64,000 nt of DNA, from assembly GCA_965203435.1 (NCBI GenBank), contig CBDBCU010000001.1, positions 310,001 to 374,000 of the forward strand, in the 5' to 3' direction. Shown here piece after piece: positions 41,724 to 50,551 of this stretch. Each line of letters starts with the position of its first letter. Within the stretch, counting starts at the first letter, position 1. Source of the stretch: CBDBCU01 sp965203435 (GTDB lineage: Bacteria > Chloroflexota > Dehalococcoidia > Lucifugimonadales > UBA3495). The notes under the pieces were generated by a model. That model ran no database searches and had not been told where the DNA came from. It saw nothing but the letters and a program-made list of their open reading frames with translations. Made by a program: the position numbers and the translations under genes.

Positions 41724-43022
41724 TTGCGCCTGCGCCGTTTTTTGCCGATTGAACTGGCCGCCGGGAAATGGCTCCGGGTAGCCCTGCTATTGCTGCTGGC
41801 GGTTTTGCTGGCGGGGGAGGCCCCGCTGCCGGCCCGTTCCGCCAATCCCGAAGCCGTGTTGCAGATCTGCCCGGCGGATACAATGCCGCCCTGCCCGGAT
41901 ACCGTTGCGCTGAATGTGGGCGGGCAAGTAGAGTTGGATTTGCTGCTGCTGGCCGGGGAGGGATTGCCGGCGGGGGAATCCCGGTGGCTGGTAGGCTGGG
42001 AGCTGCATCTGGAGTTGGCCGGGGCGGCGGCGGTGGAAGTTATGCCGGCCGGGGAGGACGACCGCCCGGTGCAGGAACGGGGCGATGACCGGCTGTTTTT
42101 GCAGGATTGGCTGCATCTGCGTTCCAATGCCCGCACCGCCAATCGCCGCTACTATCGGATCCAGAATCGCTATGACCCGGCTACCCGGCGGCTGGATTAC
42201 AGCGTAGTTCTGGCCGGCTATGGGCGGCAGCCGCCCTTGGCCGGGGGCAAACCGCTGAGCCAGGATAATGGGCTGCTTTTGGGCCGCCTGTTATTGCGCG
42301 CCGCCGCGCCCGGAGTAGCGGAATTGCGGCCGCGGATTACCGCTATCCCGGCTTTTCAAGGCATCATACTGACTCCCGAGGGGGATTTGGCCCGGTTAGA
42401 CGCCGGCCGCCCGGTCGCCTTGACGGTGAGGGTAGCCGCGGAAATTCCTGAGGCGGCGGAGCCAATTCCGGCGGCAACGCCGGCTTTGCCCACGCCGCCG
42501 GCGCTGCAAGGGCGGGTTTGGTCGCAATCCATCCGGGGGCAAGAGCGGCCGCGGCCCTTTAACCGGCTGCTGACCCTGACCTTTTGGCAAACCGGCGCTA
42601 TTCCCCCCTGGCGCGGCGGAACGGCCCGGCCCTTAGCCATCCTGGCCGGGTTGACGGCCAATTCCTCCGGGCAATTTACGGCACCATCCTTGCCGCCTAA
42701 TGTGCAGCCCGGCCAAGCCTACGATTTGCGGGTTAAGGGCTTGGGTGCTTTGTCGGCTTTGACCGCCGGCGTAACTATCCCGGAAACCCGGCCCGGCGCG
42801 CTGCGGCCGCTGCTGGCGGTGGATTTCCGTCCCTTGCGGGATGGCGACTTGAATGGCGATAACCGGGTGGATAACTTTGATGTGGCCGCCCTGCAAGCCG
42901 CTTTCGGCAGGGGGGAAAGGACTGCCAATTTTGACCCGGCGGCCGATTTTAACGGAGATGGCGTAGTGGATGGGCAGGATTTTTCCCGGATGACGGCCAA
43001 CATTAACCGGGTCGGACAATGA
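41724..43022 (+). CDS. Secreted dockerin-like (EF-hand) protein
   Basis: The 432-residue protein starts at a TTG after AGGGAG and has a signal segment (LRVALLLLLAVLLAGEAPLPARSA, about 15-38). The first part (about 45-245) is beta-rich and resembles cohesin-like domains (VALNVGGQVELDLLLLAGEG, WELHLELAG). A Pro-rich linker follows, then a fold near 270-370. The C-terminus has two dockerin-type calcium loops, DLNGDNRVDNFDVAALQAAFG (about 374-394) and DFNGDGVVDGQDFSRMTANI. Such cohesin/dockerin-like pairs occur in Chloroflexota outside cellulosomes. No catalytic domain is visible. Confidence 0.8.
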   Translation: MRLRRFLPIELAAGKWLRVALLLLLAVLLAGEAPLPARSANPEAVLQICPADTMPPCPDTVALNVGGQVELDLLLLAGEGLPAGESRWLVGWELHLELAGAAAVEVMPAGEDDRPVQERGDDRLFLQDWLHLRSNARTANRRYYRIQNRYDPATRRLDYSVVLAGYGRQPPLAGGKPLSQDNGLLLGRLLLRAAAPGVAELRPRITAIPAFQGIILTPEGDLARLDAGRPVALTVRVAAEIPEAAEPIPAATPALPTPPALQGRVWSQSIRGQERPRPFNRLLTLTFWQTGAIPPWRGGTARPLAILAGLTANSSGQFTAPSLPPNVQPGQAYDLRVKGLGALSALTAGVTIPETRPGALRPLLAVDFRPLRDGDLNGDNRVDNFDVAALQAAFGRGERTANFDPAADFNGDGVVDGQDFSRMTANINRVGQ

Positions 43023-43115
43023 ACCGGCCGCAGCGCCGGCATTTATGTTAAACTGGCGGTGATGCCGGGCAAGACGGCGTCATCATCCTTTATCCCATCC
43101 CGGGAGGCAGCCAAA

Positions 43116-44810
43116 GTGTCGCCACGCCAGAAAGCCGGGGCCGCCGTTATTGAATTGCTGCGGCAAGAGGGCGTTTCCCATATATTCGGCATTGTGGGAT
43201 CCTCCTTTCTGGACATTCTCGACCCCCTGTACGACGATGCCGCGATGCAGTTTGTCGGGGTGCGCCACGAGCAGGGGGCCGCGCTGATGGCTGACGGGTT
43301 CAGCCGCATCTCCGGCGCGCCGGCGGTCTGCCTGGCAACTAACGGCCCCGGCGTCCTGAACCTGACCTATGGCATCGCCTCGGCTTATGTGGCCCATTCG
43401 CCGGTAGTGGTGCTGGCTCCCTCAGCGTCTCGGGATCATCAGTACCGGGATTCCACCCAGGAATTCGACCAGGTAGCCCTGTTCAAGCCCATCACCAAGG
43501 CCAGTTTTCCCATCAACAAGATTGAACGGCTGCCCGATGCCCTGCGCCAGGCGTTCCGGGTGGCTACTTCCGGCAAGATGGGGCCGGTACTGGTGGACAT
43601 CCCCCGGGATTTGCTGCCCGGCGCGGAGTTGGATTTGGAACTGCTGCCGCCGGAAAGTTACCGCAGCGGCCAGACCCGGGCTCGCGGCGACCGCAACTTG
43701 GTGGACAAGGCGGCCCGGATCCTGCTGGCGGCGGAACGGCCGGTTATCGTAGCCGGCGGCGGGATCCAATGGAGCGCCGCCGGAGAGGAAGTAACCGCTC
43801 TGGCCGACCTGCTGGGGGCGGCAATCGTTACTTCCTACGGGCGGGCTGATGCCGTACCCAGCGACCATCCCCTTTTTCTGGGTCACTTGGGGCGGCTGGG
43901 TGCGGAGGAGGGCATTGAGGCCATCCGTCAGGCTGATGTGATTCTGGCCGCCGGCACCCGCTTGGGTCAGTCCACCACCTTTTACGACCACCGCTTTATC
44001 CCGGCTGACGCCCGGATTATTCAGATTGAAATTGACCCGCAGGAAATCGGGCGCAACTACCCGGTGGCGGTAGGGATTGAGGGCGACGCCCGGGCTGTGC
44101 TGCAGGATTTGCGGGAGCAGTTGCGGGAACGGGAACCCCGGCCTAATGCCCGGTGGATTGCCGAAATCCACGAATGGGCCGCCCGCCGCCACGACCGCTT
44201 GGAAGCCGAGGGGCGGCTGTCCGACTTGCCGCTCAAGCCGCAGCGGGTTTATGCCGAGCTGCGTAAAGCAATGCCCCGGGATGCCATCCTTGCCCTGGAC
44301 GCCGGCTTGGCCCCCAACTTCGGGCAAGACCGCCTGAACTTCTATCAGCCGCGCAGTCTGCTGACTTCCCTGGATCTGGGCGGATTGGGGTTCAGCTTTC
44401 CGGCCGCCTTGGGGGCCAAGTTCGCCGCCCCGGAGCGGCCGGTGGTCAACTTTAACGGGGATGGCGGCTTTCTCTTTAACGCGCAGGAGTTTTCCACGGC
44501 GGTGCGCTACAATCTGCGGGTGGTTACGGTGATTATGAACAACGGCTGCTGGGGGTCGGAAAAGGCGTACCAGCGTTATGCCTTTGACCAGCGCTATGTG
44601 GGGGCTGACACTAACAATCCCCGTTTTGACCGCTATGCCGAGTTGTTCGGCGGGACGGGCTTTTATGTGGAACGGGCCGGGGAAGTGGGAGACGCGCTGC
44701 TGGCCGCCTTGCAGGTTGACGGCCCCAGCATCATTGAAATCCCTATAGACCCGGAGGAAATGCCGCGGCCGGCCCGGTTGGCCGAAGTGCAGGCTCCGGC
44801 GGCCCGGTAA
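43116..44810 (+). CDS. Thiamine-diphosphate enzyme resembling sulfoacetaldehyde acetyltransferase
   Basis: The 564-residue enzyme starts at a GTG eight bases after GGGAGG. It has VSHIFGIVGSSFLDILD, the activating Glu in GVRHEQGAALMADGFSR (near residue 52), NGPGVLNLTYGIASAYVAHSPVVVLAPS, and the pyrophosphate site NGDGGFLFNAQEF with MNNGCWG. IVGSxFLDxLD plus the HEQGAAxMADGxSR and AYxAHSPVVV segments are closer to Xsc, which splits sulfoacetaldehyde to acetyl phosphate and sulfite, than to AHAS. LNFYQPRS near 410 also fits that branch. Without a taurine pathway nearby the substrate is uncertain. Confidence 0.75.
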   Translation: MSPRQKAGAAVIELLRQEGVSHIFGIVGSSFLDILDPLYDDAAMQFVGVRHEQGAALMADGFSRISGAPAVCLATNGPGVLNLTYGIASAYVAHSPVVVLAPSASRDHQYRDSTQEFDQVALFKPITKASFPINKIERLPDALRQAFRVATSGKMGPVLVDIPRDLLPGAELDLELLPPESYRSGQTRARGDRNLVDKAARILLAAERPVIVAGGGIQWSAAGEEVTALADLLGAAIVTSYGRADAVPSDHPLFLGHLGRLGAEEGIEAIRQADVILAAGTRLGQSTTFYDHRFIPADARIIQIEIDPQEIGRNYPVAVGIEGDARAVLQDLREQLREREPRPNARWIAEIHEWAARRHDRLEAEGRLSDLPLKPQRVYAELRKAMPRDAILALDAGLAPNFGQDRLNFYQPRSLLTSLDLGGLGFSFPAALGAKFAAPERPVVNFNGDGGFLFNAQEFSTAVRYNLRVVTVIMNNGCWGSEKAYQRYAFDQRYVGADTNNPRFDRYAELFGGTGFYVERAGEVGDALLAALQVDGPSIIEIPIDPEEMPRPARLAEVQAPAAR

Positions 44811-44822
44811 GGGAAAGGCAGT

Positions 44823-45170
44823 ATGCAGGACGAAGTAGTCAAGCCGGTAGAAGTCGATATCGCCGGGGCGGCCATTGCCATCCTGTGGGATGACGGCCAT
44901 CGCGGGGTTTTCCCCCATCGGATGCTGCGGCTGCGTTGCCCGTGCGCCAGCTGCGTCGATGAAATGACCGGCCGGCCCCGGTTGAACCCGGACACGGTGC
45001 CGGCCGAGGTGCGGGCGGTGGATCAGATGCCGGTGGGCAACTACGCCCTGCAATTCCTGTGGAGCGATGCCCATTACACCGGCATTTACACCTATCGTTT
45101 CCTGCGGGCCCTCTGCGCCTGCATTCCCTGCAACGCGGCCCGGGCCCGGGAGGGGGCCGAGCGGAATTAG
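44823..45170 (+). CDS. DUF971 (gamma-butyrobetaine-hydroxylase-like N-terminal) protein
   Basis: The 115-residue protein contains LWDDGHRGVFPHRMLRLRCPCASCVDEMTG (about 21-50), typical of the GBBH-like N-terminal domain, with a CxCxxC metal site and later Cys pair (CACIPC). YRFLRALCACIPC ends the fold. Free-standing DUF971 proteins are often tied to iron-sulfur metabolism, but the role here is unknown. It follows the Xsc-like gene by 12 bases and converges with the FmdB gene, overlapping it by four bases at the stops. Confidence 0.82.
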   Translation: MQDEVVKPVEVDIAGAAIAILWDDGHRGVFPHRMLRLRCPCASCVDEMTGRPRLNPDTVPAEVRAVDQMPVGNYALQFLWSDAHYTGIYTYRFLRALCACIPCNAARAREGAERN

Positions 45171-45388
45171 CCTTCCGGGTTTTCCGCCGCGTAGGAACGC
45201 TTGGGCTTGGCGGCCGGCTTCAGCTTGGGCGCGGTAAAGGTGTTGGACTTGAAAGAAAAGGTGGACAACTGCCGCTGGCCCGGCTGCTGGCAGGTTTTGC
45301 AGGGCGCGGGGGCGTCGGCTTGGGACGCCGGGCGGAGGGCTTCGTACTCCAAGTTGCAGTCGGCGCAATAGTATTCATAAATGGGCAT
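45167..45388 (-). CDS. FmdB-family zinc-ribbon protein
   Basis: The 73-residue protein begins MPIYEYYCADCNLEYEAL, the standard FmdB/CxxC_CxxC_SSSS opening, followed by a second pair CKTCQQPG. The four Cys bind zinc. It then has an unusual basic tail (KLKPAAKPKRSYAAENPEG). The ATG at 45388 follows GGAGGTG by eight bases. The family is small regulatory zinc ribbons of unclear role. Confidence 0.85.
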   Translation of the reverse strand: MPIYEYYCADCNLEYEALRPASQADAPAPCKTCQQPGQRQLSTFSFKSNTFTAPKLKPAAKPKRSYAAENPEG

Positions 45389-45475
45389 GGCGGACACCTC
45401 CAGGCGGTATGGCAGACCCTATTTTATACCAGAGCGGACAAGTAGCCCAACCCCCGGTTTCGTTGGCTAATTCGG

Positions 45476-45505
45476 GTCATCCTGAATTCGTTGCGGGACG
45501 AATAC
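45476..45505. repeat. REP-like palindromic repeat copy
   Basis: GGTCATCCTGAATTCGTTGC followed by GGGACGAATA is a mid-diverged copy in the gap before the oxidoreductase. Confidence 0.5.
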
Positions 45506-45557
45506 GCCGCCCGCAAAGGAAACCCGGCACCCTAACTCAGTAAAGGAGCGAATCGCT

Positions 45558-46679
45558 ATGGCGGAAACCGGCGAGGTGGTGATTGTCGGCGGCGGCGCGG
45601 CCGGCTGCGCCGTGGCTTATTACCTGGCCCAAGCCGGGGTCAAGGCCACTATCATTGAGCGGGCGGGCGTGGCCTCCCAAGCCTCGGGCTATTCCGCCGG
45701 CGGCCTTAACCCCTTGGATGGGACGAACATCCCCGGCCCCCTGGCGGCTTTGGCAATGGAGTCCTTTCGCTTGCATCCCGGGCTTTGGGAAAGCCTGCGC
45801 GGGGATACCGATGGGGACTTTCAGCCCCGCATTACCGCCTTGACCAAAGTCGCTTTTGATGAGGGGGAAATTCCGGCTTTGCAGGGTTCGCTGGATACCT
45901 TTGCAAAGGCCGGCGCCGGGTTTTCCGGCCAATGGCTGGATTTGCCGCAGCTGCGGGAATTGGAACCTCGCCTTTCCCGGGAAGCAATCGCCGCCGCCCA
46001 GCTGCGCGGCAACGCCGCTCTGGACAGCCAGCAATTTACCTTGGCCTTAGCCGCGGCCGCCCAGCGCCGCGGCGTTAAAATCCGCTCGGCCCAGGCCCGG
46101 GGCGTCCGCCTGGGCAACGGGCGGGTACAAAGCGTCCTCTTGGAGGACGGAGAAATCCCTTGCGGGCAGCTGGTATTGGCCGCCGGCCCCTGGTCTCGGG
46201 AAGCCGAACCGTGGCTCGATATTGCCCTGCCGGTGGATCCCCTCAAAGGGGAAATTCTGCGGCTGGAAACTGATGGGCCGCCGCTGGCCTCGGATTTCAG
46301 CGGCGGCGGTTCCTCTCTGTACGCCAAACCGGATGGCCTGGTCTGGTGCGGATCTACTGAGGAATGGCAGGGTTTCAACCGGGAAACCAGCGACACCGCC
46401 CGCAAATCTTTGTGGGCGGCCGCGGCCCGTCTGCTGCCCTCGTTGGCCCAGGCCCGGCTGGCCTTGCATACCGCCTGCCTGCGCCCGGTAACGCCGGATT
46501 GGCTGCCCATTATCGGCCCGGCCCCGGGTTGGGATAATGTCTATCTGGCGACCGGGGCCGGCAAAAAGGGTATCCTGCTTTGCCCGGCCATCGGGAAAGC
46601 CACCGCCGACCTGCTGACCGTCGGCAAAACGGACCTGTCCATTGCCAACTGCGCGCCGAGCCGCTTTGCCCCGGGCTGA
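45558..46679 (+). CDS. FAD-dependent amino-acid oxidase/glycine-oxidase-like (DAO family) protein
   Basis: The 373-residue flavoprotein has the ADP-binding VIVGGGAAGCAVAYYLAQAGVKATIIERA (about 8-36), a GYSAGGLNP substrate-side segment, the FAD strand QLVLAAGPWSR near 205, VDPLKGEILRL and the C-terminal RPVTPDWLPIIGP and LATGAGKKGILLCPAIG. This is the DadA/ThiO-like branch that oxidises the C-N bond of small amines or amino acids. The start ATG follows AAAGGAGCG. Confidence 0.87.
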   Translation: MAETGEVVIVGGGAAGCAVAYYLAQAGVKATIIERAGVASQASGYSAGGLNPLDGTNIPGPLAALAMESFRLHPGLWESLRGDTDGDFQPRITALTKVAFDEGEIPALQGSLDTFAKAGAGFSGQWLDLPQLRELEPRLSREAIAAAQLRGNAALDSQQFTLALAAAAQRRGVKIRSAQARGVRLGNGRVQSVLLEDGEIPCGQLVLAAGPWSREAEPWLDIALPVDPLKGEILRLETDGPPLASDFSGGGSSLYAKPDGLVWCGSTEEWQGFNRETSDTARKSLWAAAARLLPSLAQARLALHTACLRPVTPDWLPIIGPAPGWDNVYLATGAGKKGILLCPAIGKATADLLTVGKTDLSIANCAPSRFAPG

Positions 46680-46712
46680 CTTTCTTTCCCCCTAGGGAAA
46701 CAGGAGCAAGGA

Positions 46713-47090
46713 ATGTCCCGAAACATCCGCATCACCGCCGGCCCGGTGCAGTTGGACGCCGCGCTGAATGATACCCAAACCGCCCAATCGGTTTGGGATG
46801 CCCTGCCGCTTGCCGCCGCCGCCAATACCTGGGGAGAGGAAATCTACTTCGGTATCCCGGTCAACGCCGCCTTGGAGCAGGGCCAGGAAGTGGTGGAGCT
46901 GGGGGATTTGGGCTACTGGCCGCCGGGCCGGGCTTTCTGTATTTTCTTTGGGCCGACCCCGGCCAGCCGGGGGGACGAAATCCGCCCGGCCAGCGCGGTA
47001 ACGATTATTGGCCGGATAACCGGCGACGCTACCCTTTTCCGGCAAGTGCGGGCGGGTACGACGGTAACTATCGAAAGGATCGAGGAATGA
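46713..47090 (+). CDS. Cyclophilin-like (DUF369/TM1367-type) protein
   Basis: The 125-residue protein is an all-beta fold: RNIRITAGPVQLDAALNDTQTAQSVWDALPLAAAANTWGEEIYFGIPV (about 3-50) then GDLGYWPPGRAFCIFFGPTPAS and VTIIGRITGD. This is the pattern of the cyclophilin-like proteins related to TM1367, which lack peptidyl-prolyl isomerase activity. No ligand is known. It ends in the ATGA overlap that starts the tandem CoA-transferase, so they are translationally coupled. Confidence 0.78.
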   Translation: MSRNIRITAGPVQLDAALNDTQTAQSVWDALPLAAAANTWGEEIYFGIPVNAALEQGQEVVELGDLGYWPPGRAFCIFFGPTPASRGDEIRPASAVTIIGRITGDATLFRQVRAGTTVTIERIEE

Positions 47091-49459
47091 TTAGGTCCCC
47101 TTGGGCTGATGCCGAAACGAACCGGGGCGGCGCTCTGTCGGGTATCCGGGTGCTGGATTGCGGCCACTATATTCCCGGCCCGCTGCTGGGGATGCTGCTG
47201 GCCGACCAGGGGGCGCCGGTGATTAAGGTGGAGCGGCCCGGCGGCGACCCGGCCCGGGCGGAACCGGCCTTTGCCACTTGGAATCGGGGCAAGCGTTCCA
47301 TTGTCCTGGACTTGAAAACCGCCGCCGGGCAGGATACCGCCCGGCAACTGGCCCGGGACGCCGACATCCTGATTGAAAACTTCCGGCCCGGCGTGGCGGA
47401 ACGCTTGGGCCTCGGCTGGCCGGAACTTTCCGCGCTGACCCCCCGGCTTATCTACTGTTCCCTGCCCGGCTTTGGCCCGGAACATCCCGACCGGCAGCAG
47501 CCCGGTTGGGATGCCATTGTGGGGGCGGCCACCGGCCTTTATCCCAAAGTAGAGGGGGCGGCAGAACCCCTCTTTACTCCCTTGCCCCTTGCCAGCGCTT
47601 TTGCCGCCATTGTCGGCGCGGTGGCGGTGGCGATGGCTTTGAGCGCCCGGAATGGCGGGCGCGGCGGGCAGCGCATTGAAGTTCCCTTGTACGATGCGAT
47701 GTTCACCGCGATGGGCCGCCATCTGGTTCAGTTCCACGATCTGGATTTGCCCGATACCCGTTCCCAGCCGCGGTTGCCAATGCAGCGGCAGTACCAGTGC
47801 GCCGATGGCCGCTGGGTGCAGAATCACGGCAACTATGAGCGGTTTGTCCACCAGTTCCTGGCGGCGGCCGGCAATCCGGAGTGGGGGCCGGCGGCCGTAG
47901 CCGATTTTGGCAAACCGCTCGACCCGGAAACGGCGGCGTTGTGGGTGCAGCGGTTTGCGGAAACCTTTCAGCAGCGCCCGGCCTTGGAATGGGAGACGGC
48001 CATCAGCGCCGCCGGCGGCGCTTGCACCGTTTGCAAAACCGTGGATGAATGGCTGAACCATCCCCATCCCCTGGCGGCCCAGATGGTGGTCGAGGTCGAT
48101 GATGGGCGGTATGGGCGGATGAAACAGCCCGGCGTCCAAGTGCGGCTGCGGGGAACGCCGGGGGCTATCCAGGGCCGCGCCCCGGCGTTGGGCGAGCATA
48201 CCGGGGAAATAATGGCGGGATTGCAAGGGAAACCGGCAATTCCGGCCCAAGCGGCGGCGCAACCGGCCCCGGCACCCGGCATTGACGAGGTAATGGGCGC
48301 GCTGTACGGCGTCCGCGTGCTGGATTTGTGCATCGTACTGGCCGGCCCTACCTGCGGCCGCACCCTGGCCGAATATGGCGCGGAGGTTATCAAAATTGAC
48401 GACCCGGCCCGCCCTTATGACCCGGCCGGCTCTCTGGATGTGAACCGGGGCAAGCGCAGCCTTCTGCTGAACTTGAAAACCGCCGCCGGCCGCGCCATCT
48501 TTCTAAAGCTGCTGGATAGCGCCGATGTGGTGGTGGAAAACTACCGCAAAGGCAGCCTGGCAAAGTTGGGCTTGGATTACGAATCCCTGCGGCGGCGCAA
48601 GCCGGATTTGATTTACGCCTCCCTGAACGCTTACGGCTACGATGGGCCGTGGAGCGGGCGGCCCGGCTGGGAACAATTGGCCCAAGCCACCAGCGGCATT
48701 CAGGTCAGGCGCGGCGGTCGGGAGGATGCTCCTCTGCTGATGCCCTATCCGGTCAACGACTATGGCACCGGAATGATGGGGGCTTTTGCGGTAGCTTTGG
48801 CCCTGCATCACCGCAACCGCACCGGCCAGGGGCAAGCGGTGGACAGCGGCTTGGCCTTGACCGCCGGCCTGCTGCAATCCCCCTACTTTCTGGACTATCC
48901 GGGCTATCGGCGGGCGGACCCGGAGGGACGGGATTTGCGCGGCTTTTCCGCTCTGTCCCGCCTGTACGAAACCGCTGACGGCTGGCTTTATGTCCACGGC
49001 CCGGCGGCGGCCGCTCGGCAAAGCCTGTTTCAGTTGCCGGAGTTTCAGCATTTGGCCGCCCACCCGGAGTTGGCGGATCCGGCTAATGCGCCGCCGGCTC
49101 AGGATGGCGCGTTGGCCGGCGAACTGGCGGCGATTTTCCGCCAAAATTCCTGCGCCTGGTGGCGGGAGCGGCTGCGCGCCGCCGGGGTCAGCGCCATGGC
49201 AAACCAGGGCATCGGCGATTTCCGCCATCAGCCGCAAGTTCGGGATGCCGGCCTAATCGTAACCCGCGACCATCCCGGCCGGGGCCAAGCCGACCACTTG
49301 GGCAACACCGCCCGCCTGTCGGCAACGCCGATGCGTCTGGGCCGCCCCACGCCGGTATTGGGGGCCGACGCCGACGAAATCCTTGCCGCAGCCGGCTATT
49401 CCCCGGCGGAAGTGGCGGCTTTGCAGAATAGCGGCGTGGTGGGGACGGCGGCGGGGTAA
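47087..49459 (+). CDS. Tandem fused family III CoA-transferase (CaiB/BaiF), second half lacking catalytic Asp
   Basis: The 790-residue protein contains two complete family III CoA-transferase domains (about 15-385 and 405-780) joined by an Ala/Pro linker. Each has the IRVLDxGxxxxGPxxGxxLAxxGAxVIKxE-type opening, NRGKRSxxLxLKTAAG and VxxNPRPGxxxxLGL/VVENYRKGSLAKLGL. The catalytic Asp is D203 (VPLYDAMF) in the first half. In the second half the aligned residue is L591 (DSGLALTAG). Normally such enzymes are two-chain dimers, so the fusion may form one interlaced monomer with one active site. The acyl-CoA substrate is unknown. The start overlaps the previous stop (ATGA) after GAGGA. Confidence 0.88.
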   Translation: MIRSPWADAETNRGGALSGIRVLDCGHYIPGPLLGMLLADQGAPVIKVERPGGDPARAEPAFATWNRGKRSIVLDLKTAAGQDTARQLARDADILIENFRPGVAERLGLGWPELSALTPRLIYCSLPGFGPEHPDRQQPGWDAIVGAATGLYPKVEGAAEPLFTPLPLASAFAAIVGAVAVAMALSARNGGRGGQRIEVPLYDAMFTAMGRHLVQFHDLDLPDTRSQPRLPMQRQYQCADGRWVQNHGNYERFVHQFLAAAGNPEWGPAAVADFGKPLDPETAALWVQRFAETFQQRPALEWETAISAAGGACTVCKTVDEWLNHPHPLAAQMVVEVDDGRYGRMKQPGVQVRLRGTPGAIQGRAPALGEHTGEIMAGLQGKPAIPAQAAAQPAPAPGIDEVMGALYGVRVLDLCIVLAGPTCGRTLAEYGAEVIKIDDPARPYDPAGSLDVNRGKRSLLLNLKTAAGRAIFLKLLDSADVVVENYRKGSLAKLGLDYESLRRRKPDLIYASLNAYGYDGPWSGRPGWEQLAQATSGIQVRRGGREDAPLLMPYPVNDYGTGMMGAFAVALALHHRNRTGQGQAVDSGLALTAGLLQSPYFLDYPGYRRADPEGRDLRGFSALSRLYETADGWLYVHGPAAAARQSLFQLPEFQHLAAHPELADPANAPPAQDGALAGELAAIFRQNSCAWWRERLRAAGVSAMANQGIGDFRHQPQVRDAGLIVTRDHPGRGQADHLGNTARLSATPMRLGRPTPVLGADADEILAAAGYSPAEVAALQNSGVVGTAAG

Positions 49460-49517
49460 TGGGTCGGCGCCGGATATAGCCCCGCCGCGGCAACGAGGCA
49501 AAGTAGGCCACTGAATG

Positions 49518-50198
49518 CTACTTTGCATCTACTGTGAGAAGTATAAGTCCTACAGATCCGCGATAGTCTGCTACTTTCAGGATCTTGTTGCCTCGTACTA
49601 TTGACCGCTCACCATCACCATTGGTTTCTCCTAGGGCTACTAGAACCCAATCATCTGCCTCTGGCCACTCAGGAAAAATTTCCTCGAGGAACGCCAAGTA
49701 AGCGGCTATCGTGTGGACATCTACCTCAACCGCACCTGTGATAGCGAACAGGATTGTGGCTCGTGCCAGATTATTCGATGGGCCGACAAAATCTACCACT
49801 ATGGGGATGCTCTCTAATTTTGACACAGTGCGATACTGCCCGTTTGCCAGTCGGCGGCCCTCAAACTCTAGTCCCGCCCGGCGGAACCGGTTTTCTATTT
49901 TTTCTCTGGTTACTCCGATTCCGGGTTGCGGGGTAGCGGTAGGCGTAGCAACGGGCTCAGTCGTAAGAGTGGGCGTAGGCACTGGTCTCCTAGCCATCGC
50001 CGTGGCGGATGCTGCACCGGCAGCGCGCAGGGCTTCCCGGGTAGCCAAACGGTCACCTTGCGGCAAGGGGCTGACTTGCGGGACAAGAGTCGGGCGCGGC
50101 GCGGTAGCCGCCGGCGCGCCGCAAGCAACGGCCAGCGTCAGCAAGGCAAGGATGGGGAACAGGGCAAAAATGGCAAAGGTCGGGATCGGCTTGTTCAC
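49518..50198 (-). CDS. Secreted lipoprotein with Pro/Thr linker
   Basis: The 226-residue protein has a signal peptide (FAIFALFPILALLTLAVAC) ending in the lipobox VAC at about residue 26. A PTPTLTTEPVATPTATPQP linker at about 72-92 follows. The C-terminal domain (about 95-226) is soluble and begins GIGVTREKIENRFRRAGLEFEG, later IVVDFVGPSNNLARATILFAI. It resembles neither a known enzyme nor the 40-kb lipoprotein in its globular part. Codon composition is more AT-rich than neighbours, so recent acquisition is possible. Confidence 0.78.
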   Translation of the reverse strand: MNKPIPTFAIFALFPILALLTLAVACGAPAATAPRPTLVPQVSPLPQGDRLATREALRAAGAASATAMARRPVPTPTLTTEPVATPTATPQPGIGVTREKIENRFRRAGLEFEGRRLANGQYRTVSKLESIPIVVDFVGPSNNLARATILFAITGAVEVDVHTIAAYLAFLEEIFPEWPEADDWVLVALGETNGDGERSIVRGNKILKVADYRGSVGLILLTVDAK

Positions 50199-50551
50199 TG
50201 AGAACCCCCTTGTGGCATTGGATGGCGGCAGCCGTCACAGTTACCTCTACCCAACGGTACACCCATCAAGGGGGCATGAATGGCCTGCGGCCACTCATGC
50301 CGGGGGATACCTTCCGCCACCCGAAACGGATAGCGGATTTTAGAGGTAACTGTGACGGGGACAACGATACCACAAGGCTGCCGGTTAGCCAACCGGCCGG
50401 AAAGCCCCCGGCCGCAGAACCTGGATTAGTCTTGAGTTTCCCTAATCGTCCCGCTAACCGGATGCAAACCGGCCCTTTGCGTGATAAACTGGTAGCCAGC
50501 AATCGCCGCCCTTTGCGGCCGCCGGGGACTTGGGCGGGAGGTTAAAGAACT
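50199..50551. other. Divergent intergenic region with a nested inverted repeat
   Basis: The 353 bases are dominated by the 127-bp nested palindrome at 50232-50358. No promoter of consensus quality and no ORF are seen. Confidence 0.55.
50232..50358. repeat. Nested inverted-repeat element with perfect 18-bp arms
   Basis: CCGTCACAGTTACCTCTA (50232-50249) and its exact complement (50341-50358) enclose an inner stem of 11 of 12 bp, GCATGAATGGCC/GGCCACTCATGC (50274-50300, loop TGC). Such a nested structure could be a MITE, a structured RNA or a cruciform. Confidence 0.75.

Noticed and set aside
43116..44810. Calling the ThDP enzyme acetolactate synthase large subunit (ilvB)
   Set aside because: N-terminal segments fit sulfoacetaldehyde-acetyltransferase-type enzymes better, and no small regulatory subunit gene follows.
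43422..45368. 648-codon minus-strand ORF
   Set aside because: It is antisense to the Xsc-like enzyme and the DUF971 gene, both with clear family motifs.
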